From Beutenbergia cavernae DSM 12333 (GTDB taxonomy: Bacteria > Actinomycetota > Actinomycetes > Actinomycetales > Beutenbergiaceae), in the NCBI RefSeq assembly GCF_000023105.1, contig NC_012669.1, positions 1,798,001 to 1,862,000 of the forward strand: a DNA stretch of 64,000 bases. The letters are read 5' to 3'. The notes below the pieces were generated by a model. It was not told the DNA's origin. It saw only the letters and a list, made by a program, of their open reading frames with translations, and did no database searches. Position numbers and translations under genes: made by a program. This document shows, piece by piece, positions 27,133-34,391 of the stretch. Within the stretch, counting starts at the first letter, position 1; each line of letters begins with the position of its first letter.

Positions 27133-28002
27133 TCAGGGCCGCGGCGGGCCCTGGCGCACGTTCTCCAGGAGCAGCGCGGGCGTCGCCGTGGCCGGGTCCC
27201 ACCAGGACTCGATCCACCAGGTGGCCCCGGCGTCGGCGGCGGCTCGGGCCTGGGCTGCCGCGACGGCGGGATCGGCGTCGAAGCGTCCCTGGACGACGAT
27301 CTCGAACGGTCCGGCGTCGGCACCTCGCTCCTGATCGATCCAGGACACGAGCTTCGTGACGTCGTCGGCGCCCGCCTCGGCGTCCTCCGGTGACTCACCG
27401 CGCACCTGCGGCACGATGCCGTCCCACCGCAAGGCCCGATCGAGGCTCCGCCTCGGTGGCCGGGCGGCGTCCCAGACTGCGACCGGCCAGACCGGGATCC
27501 GGCCGTTCACCGGCGGTGCGGGAAAGTGGAACGTGCCGGCGCTGAGGTGGCGTCCCTCGAACGCGAACGGCTCGCCGGACCACGACCGTTCCAGGTACTC
27601 CAGCACGTCGTCGAGCAGCTCGGCGCGCTCCCGCAACGACGTCAGCTGGCCGGGCACCGACGTGAAGCCGCGGTCGTCCACCACGCCGACCCCGACCGGG
27701 AGTACGAGCCGACCACCCGAGAGGTGGTCCACCGTCAGTACCCGTTGGGCCAGCTCCCACGGGCGGTGGCGAGGAAACGCGAACACCATGGCGCCGAGCG
27801 TGATGCGCTCCGTCACCGCGCTCGCGGCGCCCAGGAGCGCGAACGGGTCCCACGTGGGCTGCGCATCGAACCCCGGAGCGGCCAGGCTGAGCCCGTCCCA
27901 GGTGAAGAAGCCGTCCCAACCGTGCTCCTCGCAGGCGCGCGCGAGCGTGAGCTGCTGGGCGGGCGTCCCGAAGCTTCCGATGAATCCGTACTTGATGGCC
28001 AT
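27133..28002 (-). CDS. LLM-class (luciferase-like) flavin-dependent oxidoreductase
   Basis: A 289-residue TIM-barrel protein of the bacterial luciferase-like family, which uses FMN or F420. Typical segments are KYGFIGSFGTPAQQLTLARA at 3-22, ERITLGAMVFAFPRHRP, the family-typical VDHLSGGRLVLPVGVGV, and a C-terminal VQGRFDADPAV. The N-terminal strand motif and SGGR phosphate-binding loop support the fold; neither the cofactor nor the substrate can be fixed. The ATG at 28002 follows TACGGT by six bases with no Shine-Dalgarno, so it is probably leaderless. It is divergent from the small acidic protein gene. Confidence 0.86.
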   Translation of the reverse strand: MAIKYGFIGSFGTPAQQLTLARACEEHGWDGFFTWDGLSLAAPGFDAQPTWDPFALLGAASAVTERITLGAMVFAFPRHRPWELAQRVLTVDHLSGGRLVLPVGVGVVDDRGFTSVPGQLTSLRERAELLDDVLEYLERSWSGEPFAFEGRHLSAGTFHFPAPPVNGRIPVWPVAVWDAARPPRRSLDRALRWDGIVPQVRGESPEDAEAGADDVTKLVSWIDQERGADAGPFEIVVQGRFDADPAVAAAQARAAADAGATWWIESWWDPATATPALLLENVRQGPPRP

Positions 28003-28014
28003 CCCGGCACCGTA
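28002..28014 (-). promoter_or_regulatory. Leaderless promoter -10 for the LLM oxidoreductase
   Basis: On the minus strand TACGGT (28014-28009) is followed by six bases and ATG (28002-28000). No purine-rich ribosome binding site is present. Confidence 0.45.
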
Positions 28015-28154
28015 CGAGGCGCCTCCGACATCGGCTTGGGTGGGCAGGCGCCGGCGACTCAGCCGATCGCCAGGCGGGCGCCAGGGAGCACTCAAGCTCG
28101 CCACGCATGCTCCTTCCTCCGGCGGCCACCAAGGGCGGTCGGAGAAAGAGAACG

Positions 28155-28538
28155 ATGAGCGACGACATGACGACGGCCACCATGGCTCCTCCGCCCCAGG
28201 CCGGTCCGCGGCGCGGTCCGCTGCGCTGGACGCTCGGCCTCCTGGCGGGGGGTGCCTTCGCCGCCGGCGGGGTCGCGCTGGCCGGTCCGGCACTCGGCGC
28301 GACACTGGACGACTCGACGGCTGCCACGGTCGCCGCAGCGGCCTCGACCGAGGCCTCCAACGCCGAGGACCAGAGCACCGAGGACCAGAGCACCGAGAGC
28401 TCGACCGAGACGCCGTCCGACGAGACGGACGAGGCCGCCCCGGGCGACGAGTCCGAGCGCCCGTCCGGCGACGACTGCGCGGAGGGCGCGGGCGGCGGAC
28501 AGGGCGAGGTGCCCGCGGACGACGGCTCGGCGAGCTGA
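28155..28538 (+). CDS. Small membrane-anchored acidic protein, unknown function
   Basis: A 127-residue protein of no family I recognise. A short N-terminal cytoplasmic segment (MSDDMTTATMAPPPQ, then basic PRRGPLR) precedes one hydrophobic helix, about 26-48 (LGLLAGGAFAAGGVALAGPAL). The remainder is outside-facing, highly acidic and Ser/Thr/Glu rich, with a duplicated 15-base unit encoding EDQSTEDQSTE and a final Gly-rich, acidic tail. One cysteine lies in GDDCAEG. ATG 28155 has GGAGAAAGAG just upstream. It is followed by a strong hairpin, so it is probably monocistronic. A cell-envelope or cation-binding role is only a guess. Confidence 0.6.
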   Translation: MSDDMTTATMAPPPQAGPRRGPLRWTLGLLAGGAFAAGGVALAGPALGATLDDSTAATVAAAASTEASNAEDQSTEDQSTESSTETPSDETDEAAPGDESERPSGDDCAEGAGGGQGEVPADDGSAS

Positions 28539-28545
28539 TCCCGAA

Positions 28546-28594
28546 GAAGCGGGGTGGTTTCGGGAGCCATGTGCTCCCGAAACCACCCCGCTTC
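28546..28594 (+). terminator. Perfect 22-bp inverted repeat (terminator-like)
   Basis: Two 22-base arms (28546-28567 and 28573-28594) are exactly complementary around a five-base CATGT loop. The hairpin starts eight bases after the stop of the acidic-protein gene. No U-tract follows, so it could be a Rho-assisted terminator or transcript-stabilising hairpin; the stem is longer and more perfect than usual. Confidence 0.6.
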
Positions 28595-28701
28595 GCGTGT
28601 CCCGCGGGCGCGGATCGGTCCGGGCGGTCCGGCATGGGGGGGCGAACCGGTTCCGGACCGCGCTCGGACCGCCGCGGCCGGCGATGCGCCGTGATCGGCC
28701 A

Positions 28702-28713
28702 TGACACGTGTCA
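28702..28713. promoter_or_regulatory. Palindromic candidate operator of the ABC-exporter operon
   Basis: TGACACGTGTCA is a perfect 12-bp palindrome, extended to CC/GG after one mismatch on each side. It lies 80 bases upstream of the ABC ATPase start. It could bind the operon's own LuxR-type response regulator or another dimeric regulator. Confidence 0.4.
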
Positions 28714-28793
28714 CGGTCCGCCGATGACGCACCCACACGAGCCGGTGAGATGCGGCACTGCCGCCGTAGCGCCGTCGTCGCCAGGCTCGAGGC

Positions 28794-29759
28794 ATGACCA
28801 CAGATGCGCTGATCTCCGCCACCGGGGCGATCCGCCGGTACGGGACGTTCGAGGCCGTCCGCGGTGTCGACCTGACCGTCCGCCGCGGGGAGCTCCTCGC
28901 CCTGCTCGGCACGAACGGTGCCGGCAAGACGTCGCTGCTCGAGCTGATCGAGGGTCTCGCCCCCGCGAGCGGCGGCACGGTCCGCGTGCTCGGCCACGAC
29001 CCGTACCGCGAACGCGGCCACGTGATCCCGCGTGTCGGGATCATGCTGCAGGAGGCCGGGTTCGCGTCCGACCTGACCGTCGCCGAGACGGCGCGCATGT
29101 GGGCGGGCACCCAGACCGCGCCGCGGCCGTACCGTGCCGCCCTCGACATCGTCGGGCTCGCGCACCGCGCGGACGTCCGGGTGGCCAGCCTCTCCGGCGG
29201 GGAGCGGCGCCGCCTCGATCTCGCGCTGGCCGTCATGGGCCGGCCCGAGGTGCTCTTCCTGGACGAGCCCACCACCGGGCTCGACCCGGCCAGTCGGCGC
29301 GCGACCTGGGACCTCGTGCGCGACCTGCTCGCCGACGGCACCACTGTCCTCCTCACCACCCACTACCTGGAGGAGGCCGAGGAGCTCGCCGACCGGATCG
29401 CCGTCATGCACGAGGGGCGGATCGCCCGCGAGGGCACCGTCGCCCAGATCGTCGCCACCGAGCCGGCCCGGGTCTCGTTCGTGGTGCACGACGGCGCCGG
29501 CCGCGTCGTCGACGTGCGTGCGGCCGATCTCCCGCCGCTCGCGGGCGCCGTCGCCCCGCCGGACGTCGCGCGAGCGCGAGTCAGCGTGCGCACCGACGAG
29601 CTGCAGGACGACCTCGGCACGATCCTCGGCTGGGCCCACGAGCGGAGCTACCGCCTGGCGGAGCTCGACGCACGAGCGGCCTCGCTGGAACAGGCGTTCC
29701 TGGCGATCGCCGGGACGCCGTCGTCCGCGGCACCTATCGAGAAGGAGGCAGCAGCATGA
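28794..29759 (+). CDS. ABC exporter ATP-binding protein
   Basis: A 321-residue ATPase of the drug/antibiotic-export (DrrA/CcmA) type. Walker A GTNGAGKT is at 39-46, the signature LSGGE at 133-137, Walker B LFLDEP at 154-159, then the switch histidine in TTHYLEEAEELADRI. An extra C-terminal domain of about 100 residues (from about 215) is usual in DrrA-like proteins. It energises the permease whose start overlaps its stop (ATGA). The downstream histidine kinase and response regulator suggest induction by an envelope-active compound. CAGGCT six bases before the ATG may serve a leaderless transcript. Confidence 0.92.
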   Translation: MTTDALISATGAIRRYGTFEAVRGVDLTVRRGELLALLGTNGAGKTSLLELIEGLAPASGGTVRVLGHDPYRERGHVIPRVGIMLQEAGFASDLTVAETARMWAGTQTAPRPYRAALDIVGLAHRADVRVASLSGGERRRLDLALAVMGRPEVLFLDEPTTGLDPASRRATWDLVRDLLADGTTVLLTTHYLEEAEELADRIAVMHEGRIAREGTVAQIVATEPARVSFVVHDGAGRVVDVRAADLPPLAGAVAPPDVARARVSVRTDELQDDLGTILGWAHERSYRLAELDARAASLEQAFLAIAGTPSSAAPIEKEAAA

Positions 29760-30595
29760 CGACCTCGACCACCACCACGTCCCCCGCCCCGCCGCGCCGG
29801 ACGGTCAGCTCGCGCCGGATCGGCGCCCTCGCCCGCGCGGAGGTGACGCTGCTCCTGCGCAACCGCACGACCCTGTTCAACGCCGTGCTGCTCGCGCCCG
29901 CCACCGTCGGGTTCCTCACGCTCGTCGGCGGGCTGGACGCGATCGCCGGAGCGGTCCCCGGCGGCCTCGGAGCCGCCGTCATCAGCATGCTCGTGGCGAT
30001 GGCCCTGCTCATCGTCGTCTACTACAACCTCACGACGACGATCGTCGCCCGCCGCGAGGAGCTCGTCCTCAAGCGGCTCCTCACCGGCGAGTGCTCGCGC
30101 ACGGAGATCCTCGTGGCCACGGCTGTCCCCGCCCTCGTGATCCTGGTGGGCCAGCTCGTGCTCGGGGTCGCGGCTGTCGCCGTCGCGTTCGAGCTCCCGT
30201 CGTTCACGAACCCGGTGCTCGTGCTCCTCGCACTCGTCGGCGGCACCGCCGTCTTCGCCTTGCTCGCCGCGGCGAGCTCCGGACTCACGCGAACGGTCGA
30301 GTCTGCGCAGCTCACGACGCTGCCGGTGCTCATCGTCACGATGGTGTTCTCGGGTGGGACCCTGCCGCTCGACCTGCTCCCGGACGGCGTGCAGCGCGTC
30401 GCGGAGCTGACCCCGCTGAACCCGGTCATCGAGCTCATCCGCCTCGGCCTCACGGGCACCAGCGCCGACGGCGAGACGCTCACGTTCACCGGGACGCTCG
30501 CGGAGGCGGCGCTCCCCGGGGCGATCCTCGCCGCGTGGGTGCTGCTCAGCGCGTTCGCCGCCTCCCGCTGGATGCGGTGGGAACCGCGACGGTGA
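29756..30595 (+). CDS. ABC-2 type exporter permease
   Basis: A 279-residue membrane protein with about six transmembrane helices and the ABC-2 layout: a cytoplasmic Thr-rich N-terminus, helix 1 around 45-62 (LFNAVLLAPATVGFLTLV), REELVLKRLLTGECSR as the coupling segment, and PLDLLPDGVQRVAELTPLNP, the family's PxxxLP-like motif before the last helices. It forms the channel for the preceding ATPase, with which it is translationally coupled. The substrate is unknown. The kinase gene follows after 71 bases, or overlaps if the GTG at 30592 is used. Confidence 0.9.
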   Translation: MTTSTTTTSPAPPRRTVSSRRIGALARAEVTLLLRNRTTLFNAVLLAPATVGFLTLVGGLDAIAGAVPGGLGAAVISMLVAMALLIVVYYNLTTTIVARREELVLKRLLTGECSRTEILVATAVPALVILVGQLVLGVAAVAVAFELPSFTNPVLVLLALVGGTAVFALLAAASSGLTRTVESAQLTTLPVLIVTMVFSGGTLPLDLLPDGVQRVAELTPLNPVIELIRLGLTGTSADGETLTFTGTLAEAALPGAILAAWVLLSAFAASRWMRWEPRR

Positions 30596-30666
30596 GCGGC
30601 GGCGTCGGCGCGGGGCCCGTCACCGGCGACGAGCCCCGCACCCGGGCGCCGTGGCAGGCTGGCGGC

Positions 30667-31911
30667 ATGAGGTCTCCGTGGTCGTCACGCCTGCTGAGAG
30701 GCGGCGCGCACGGCGTCGAGATCTACACCCGCGTCTCGCTGTACGCGATCGCGTTCATCGAGCTGATGCTGCTGCTCGTCCCGGCGGCGGTGCTCGCGGA
30801 GACCTCGGAGGGGCTCGCGCTGGCGTTCGGCCTGGCCGTTCTCGTGCACGTCGCGCTGTGCGTGACGGTGCTGCGCGACGGACTCGACCGGCGTCCGGCC
30901 TCCGCCCGCGGTGTGCGGGCCGCCCTCGTCGCGCTCGGAGCGCTGAGCGTCGGGTTGATCGTCCTGGCGTTCGTCGCGTTCCCCTCCGGCGACCAGGCCT
31001 TGTTCCCCGAGAATCCTCGCGCGACGACGGTCGTCGTGGTCGGTGCGTTCGCGCTGGGCGCCCTCGCGCCGCGCCTCGACATCCGCGCGCTGACGGTCGG
31101 CATGCTGGGAGTCGCGGCCCTCGCCGTCGTCGGTCAGCTCACCTCGGACGAACCCGGCGTCGCCGCAGTTCTGGGCCTCGTGACCTTCCTCGTCGGGTTC
31201 GGGTACGTCGCGAGCGTGCGGCTGTCGATCTGGATCCTCGAGGTCGTGCGTGAGCTCGACGCCTCGCGGGACACCGCTGCCCGTCTCGCCGTCGCCGAGG
31301 AACGGTTGCGGATCTCCCGCGACATGCACGACGTCGTCGGCCGGGCGCTCTCGACCGTGGCGGTGAAGAGCGAGCTGGCCGCCGAGCTCGCCCGCCGCGA
31401 CGACGCCGGTGCGGTGCGGGAGATGCTCGACGTGCGCACGCTGGCGCAGGACTCCCTGCGGGAGGTGCGCGGCGTCGTCGCCGGCTACCGGGCCGCCGAT
31501 CTCGCGACCGAGCTCACCGGTGCACGATCGGTGCTGACGGCGGCGGGGATCCGGACGCGGATCATCGGCGACGCGAGCGGCCTGGACCCGCGCACCCAGG
31601 AGGCCCTGGCCTGGGTCGTGCGCGAGGCGGTGACGAACGTGGTCCGCCACGCGGACGCGCAGGAGTGCCGCCTCGAGATCGCCACCGACGCCACGGGAAC
31701 GCTCCTGCGCGTCGTCAACGATGGAGCCAAGCGGCCGGACCATGCGTCCGGCGCGGGCCTGCGTGGCCTGACCGAGCGGCTCGCGGAGCTGGGCGGAACC
31801 GTCACGACCTCCTGCGACGGCGACACGTTTGTCCTCGAGGCGCGCCTGCCGCGCCCGCCGGGAGAGGACGATCGCCACACCGGGCGCGCCGACACCGGGG
31901 CGCGCCGATGA
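30667..31911 (+). CDS. DesK-like sensor histidine kinase
   Basis: A 414-residue kinase. The N-terminal 190 residues contain about six transmembrane helices (20-190) with little extracytoplasmic sequence, as in intramembrane-sensing kinases. The HisKA_3 box RLRISRDMHDVVGRALS carries phospho-acceptor H221, and the ATPase domain has LAWVVREAVTNVVRHADA and GAGLRGLTERLAELGG. It should phosphorylate the regulator encoded next, whose ATG overlaps its stop. The start is uncertain: ATG 30667 is preceded by CAGGCT with six bases between; a GTG at 30592 overlapping the permease stop would add 25 residues. Confidence 0.88.
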   Translation: MRSPWSSRLLRGGAHGVEIYTRVSLYAIAFIELMLLLVPAAVLAETSEGLALAFGLAVLVHVALCVTVLRDGLDRRPASARGVRAALVALGALSVGLIVLAFVAFPSGDQALFPENPRATTVVVVGAFALGALAPRLDIRALTVGMLGVAALAVVGQLTSDEPGVAAVLGLVTFLVGFGYVASVRLSIWILEVVRELDASRDTAARLAVAEERLRISRDMHDVVGRALSTVAVKSELAAELARRDDAGAVREMLDVRTLAQDSLREVRGVVAGYRAADLATELTGARSVLTAAGIRTRIIGDASGLDPRTQEALAWVVREAVTNVVRHADAQECRLEIATDATGTLLRVVNDGAKRPDHASGAGLRGLTERLAELGGTVTTSCDGDTFVLEARLPRPPGEDDRHTGRADTGARR

Positions 31912-32513
31912 TCCGCGTGCTGCTGGCCGACGACGAGACCCTCATCCGGGACGCCGTCGCCACGTTGCTCGGGCTCGAGGAGGACATCGAGGTCGTGGCC
32001 GTGGCCTCGTCCGGCACGGAGGCGATCGCCGCCTGCGAGCGGGTGCGTCCCGACGTCGCCGTCCTCGACCTGCAGATGCCGGGCGCGGACGGGATCGAGG
32101 TGGCCCAGGCGATCGCGCCGACGGTGCCGGACTGCGCCGTCGTCATCGTCACCAGTCACGGCCGCCCCGGCTACCTCAAGCGCGCGCTGACCGTGGGCGT
32201 TCGCGGCTTCCTGCCGAAGACGGCGTCAGCGGCAGTGCTCGCGTCGGTCGTGCGGCAGGTGCGCGACGGCGGACGCTACGTCGACCCCGAGCTCGCTGCT
32301 GACGCGATCGCCGCCGGCGAGTCCCCGCTGACGCCGCGGGAGGCGGACGTGCTGGAGCTCGCCGCCGAGGGCGCACCGGTCGAGGAGATCGCGCGCCGCG
32401 CCGCGCTGGCGCCCGGCACGGTACGCAACTACCTGTCGTCGGCCGTCGCGAAGCTCGGCGCGAGCAACCGGCACGAGGCCGCCCGCCTCGCCCGCGCCCG
32501 CGGCTGGCTCTGA
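31908..32513 (+). CDS. LuxR/NarL-family response regulator
   Basis: A 201-residue regulator. The receiver domain has the acidic pair D8-D9 (LLADDE), phospho-acceptor D54 (VAVLDLQMPG) and the conserved lysine K104 (GFLPKTAS). The C-terminal LuxR-type helix-turn-helix begins near 145 (LTPREADVLELAAEGAPVEE) and continues with APGTVRNYLSSAVAKLGA. It is coupled to the kinase gene by an ATGA overlap and probably controls the ABC exporter operon, perhaps through the TGACACGTGTCA palindrome upstream of that operon. Confidence 0.92.
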   Translation: MIRVLLADDETLIRDAVATLLGLEEDIEVVAVASSGTEAIAACERVRPDVAVLDLQMPGADGIEVAQAIAPTVPDCAVVIVTSHGRPGYLKRALTVGVRGFLPKTASAAVLASVVRQVRDGGRYVDPELAADAIAAGESPLTPREADVLELAAEGAPVEEIARRAALAPGTVRNYLSSAVAKLGASNRHEAARLARARGWL

Positions 32514-32559
32514 GCGGTCGGGCCGCCCCGAGTGGGCAGCACGGCGGTACCCGGGCGAC

Positions 32560-32574
32560 TACGATCGGGCTCCG
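32560..32574 (+). promoter_or_regulatory. Leaderless promoter -10 for plsC
   Basis: TACGAT at 32560-32565 is followed by eight bases and GTG at 32574. Confidence 0.45.
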
Positions 32575-33380
32575 TGCCGCGGTTCCGAGATGCCCCACCT
32601 GTTCCCTTCGCGTACCGGGTGGTCGCGTTCTTCGTGAAGCCGTTCCTCTGGCTCACCACACGACGCGACTGGTCCGGCGTCGAACACCTCCCGGAGAGCG
32701 GCGGATTCATCGCCGCGGCGAACCACATGACGAACATCGACCCGCTGACGACGGCGCACTACCTGTACGACAGCGGCGTCGCGCCGAAGATCCTCGCCAA
32801 GTCGTCGCTGTTCCGCGTGCCCGTCGTGGGAGCGGCGCTGCGCCGCACGGGCCAGATCCCGGTGTTCCGGCACTCGCGCACGGCCGGGGACTCGCTCGAC
32901 GCCGCACGTGAGTCGCTCGCGGCAGGGGAGTGCGTGGCGATCTTCCCGGAGGGCACGCTCACGCGGGACCCCGACCTGTGGCCGATGGTGGCCCGGACCG
33001 GCGTCGCGCGCCTCGCCCTGACGTCACGGGCCCCGGTCGTCCCGATCGCGCAGTGGGGAGCGCAGCGCCTGCTCGGCCGGTACTCGAAGCTCCTCAAGCC
33101 GTTCCCGCGCAAGCTCGTGCACGTGCGGGCGGGTGAGCCCGTGGAGCTGGCCGACCTGTACGGCCGGACCGACACCGCCGCGCTCACCGAGGCGACCAGC
33201 CGCGTCATGGCGGCGATCACGACGATGGTCGCGGACCTGCGAGGCGAGACACCGCCGGCCGAGGTGTACGACATGCGCAAGCACGGGCCCGGGAAGGGGC
33301 CGGGTGTGGCGCGGATGAAGGACGCACGCGGGGACGTCGACTCTGCGGCGGGCGCCGCCGAGCCGGACCCGGAGCGCTGA
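32574..33380 (+). CDS. plsC: 1-acylglycerol-3-phosphate O-acyltransferase-like protein
   Basis: A 268-residue PlsC-type acyltransferase. Block I NHMTNID supplies the HX4D catalytic pair (H51, D56), block II is GQIPVFRHSR near 93-102 and block III FPEGTLTRD near 124-132; the later block is APVVPIAQWG. It probably acylates lysophosphatidic acid at the membrane in phospholipid synthesis. It is followed five bases later by gpsA, which makes glycerol-3-phosphate, a common actinobacterial pairing. GTG 32574 is preferred for its leaderless-type -10 and homology start; GTG 32532 would add 14 residues. Confidence 0.88.
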   Translation: MPRFRDAPPVPFAYRVVAFFVKPFLWLTTRRDWSGVEHLPESGGFIAAANHMTNIDPLTTAHYLYDSGVAPKILAKSSLFRVPVVGAALRRTGQIPVFRHSRTAGDSLDAARESLAAGECVAIFPEGTLTRDPDLWPMVARTGVARLALTSRAPVVPIAQWGAQRLLGRYSKLLKPFPRKLVHVRAGEPVELADLYGRTDTAALTEATSRVMAAITTMVADLRGETPPAEVYDMRKHGPGKGPGVARMKDARGDVDSAAGAAEPDPER

Positions 33381-33385
33381 TCCGG

Positions 33386-34381
33386 GTGCGCGCGTGCGTG
33401 CTTGGCACGGGCAGCTGGGGGACGACGTTCGCCCAGGTGCTCGCGGACGCCGGGCACGACGTCGTCCTCTGGGGCCGCTCCGAGGCGGTGTGCGCGGAGG
33501 TCCGTGAGGCGCACACGAACTCGGGCTACGTGCCGGGGGTGGTGCTCCCGGAGCGCATCACGGCCACGACCGATGCGCGGGCGGCGCTCGCGGGTGCGTC
33601 GCTGGTGGCCGTCGCGCTGCCGTCCCAGGCGGTGCGCTCGATCCTGAGCGAGCTGCCGGACGCCGTCGAGCCGGACGCCGTCGTCGTGAGTCTCATGAAG
33701 GGCGTGGAGCTCACCTCCGACGAGCGCATGAGCGAGCTCCTCGCTGAGGCCCTGCGGGTGCCGGCGGCGCGGCTCGCGGTGCTCTCCGGGCCGAACCTCG
33801 CGGGGGAGATCGCGCAGCGGCAGCCGACGACGACGGTCGTCGCCTCGATCTCGACGGAGACGGCGCAGCGGGTCGCGCACGCCTGCGCCACCGACTACTT
33901 CCGCACGTTCACCAACACCGACGTCATCGGCGTCGAGCTCGGCGGTGCGGTGAAGAACGTCATCGCGCTCGCGGTGGGGATCGCGCAGGGCAAGGGGTAC
34001 GGCGACAACACCAAGGCGTCGATCATCACCCGCGGGCTCTCGGAGGCGACGCGGCTCGGCGTCGCGCTGGGCGCCTCCGCCGCCACGTTCGCCGGGCTGG
34101 CCGGGATGGGCGACCTCGTGGCCACGTGCGCGTCCCCGCTCTCGCGGAACCACACGCTCGGGGTGCACATCGGCGCCGGGATGTCGCTGGACGAGGCGGT
34201 CGCCGTCACCGGGGGAACGGCGGAGGGCGCGAAGTCGTGCCGGTCGGTGCTCGACCTCGCGCGCCGCCACGGCGTCACGATGTCCATCACGGCAGCCGTC
34301 GTGGCCGTGCTGTACGAGGGCACGAGCGTGGAGGACATGGTGCGGGCGCTCATCACGCGCCCGCCGCGGCCCGAGGACTGA
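33386..34381 (+). CDS. gpsA: NAD(P)-dependent glycerol-3-phosphate dehydrogenase
   Basis: A 331-residue enzyme reducing dihydroxyacetone phosphate to sn-glycerol-3-phosphate for phospholipid synthesis. The N-terminal Rossmann motif is VLGTGSWGTTFAQVLAD at 5-21; the substrate-site lysines are K105 (SLMKGVEL) and K190 (GGAVKNVIALAVG); NTKASIITRGLSEA is also diagnostic. The length is typical. It sits five bases after plsC. In related genomes ddl usually follows within one gene or so; here a block of about 5 kb separates them. Confidence 0.96.
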   Translation: MRACVLGTGSWGTTFAQVLADAGHDVVLWGRSEAVCAEVREAHTNSGYVPGVVLPERITATTDARAALAGASLVAVALPSQAVRSILSELPDAVEPDAVVVSLMKGVELTSDERMSELLAEALRVPAARLAVLSGPNLAGEIAQRQPTTTVVASISTETAQRVAHACATDYFRTFTNTDVIGVELGGAVKNVIALAVGIAQGKGYGDNTKASIITRGLSEATRLGVALGASAATFAGLAGMGDLVATCASPLSRNHTLGVHIGAGMSLDEAVAVTGGTAEGAKSCRSVLDLARRHGVTMSITAAVVAVLYEGTSVEDMVRALITRPPRPED

Positions 34382-34391
34382 GCGCGGAGGG

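Noticed and set aside
32532-32574. GTG at 32532 as the plsC start
   Set aside because: It would add 14 residues without family support and lies upstream of the best -10; GTG 32574 matches both the homology start and the leaderless pattern.
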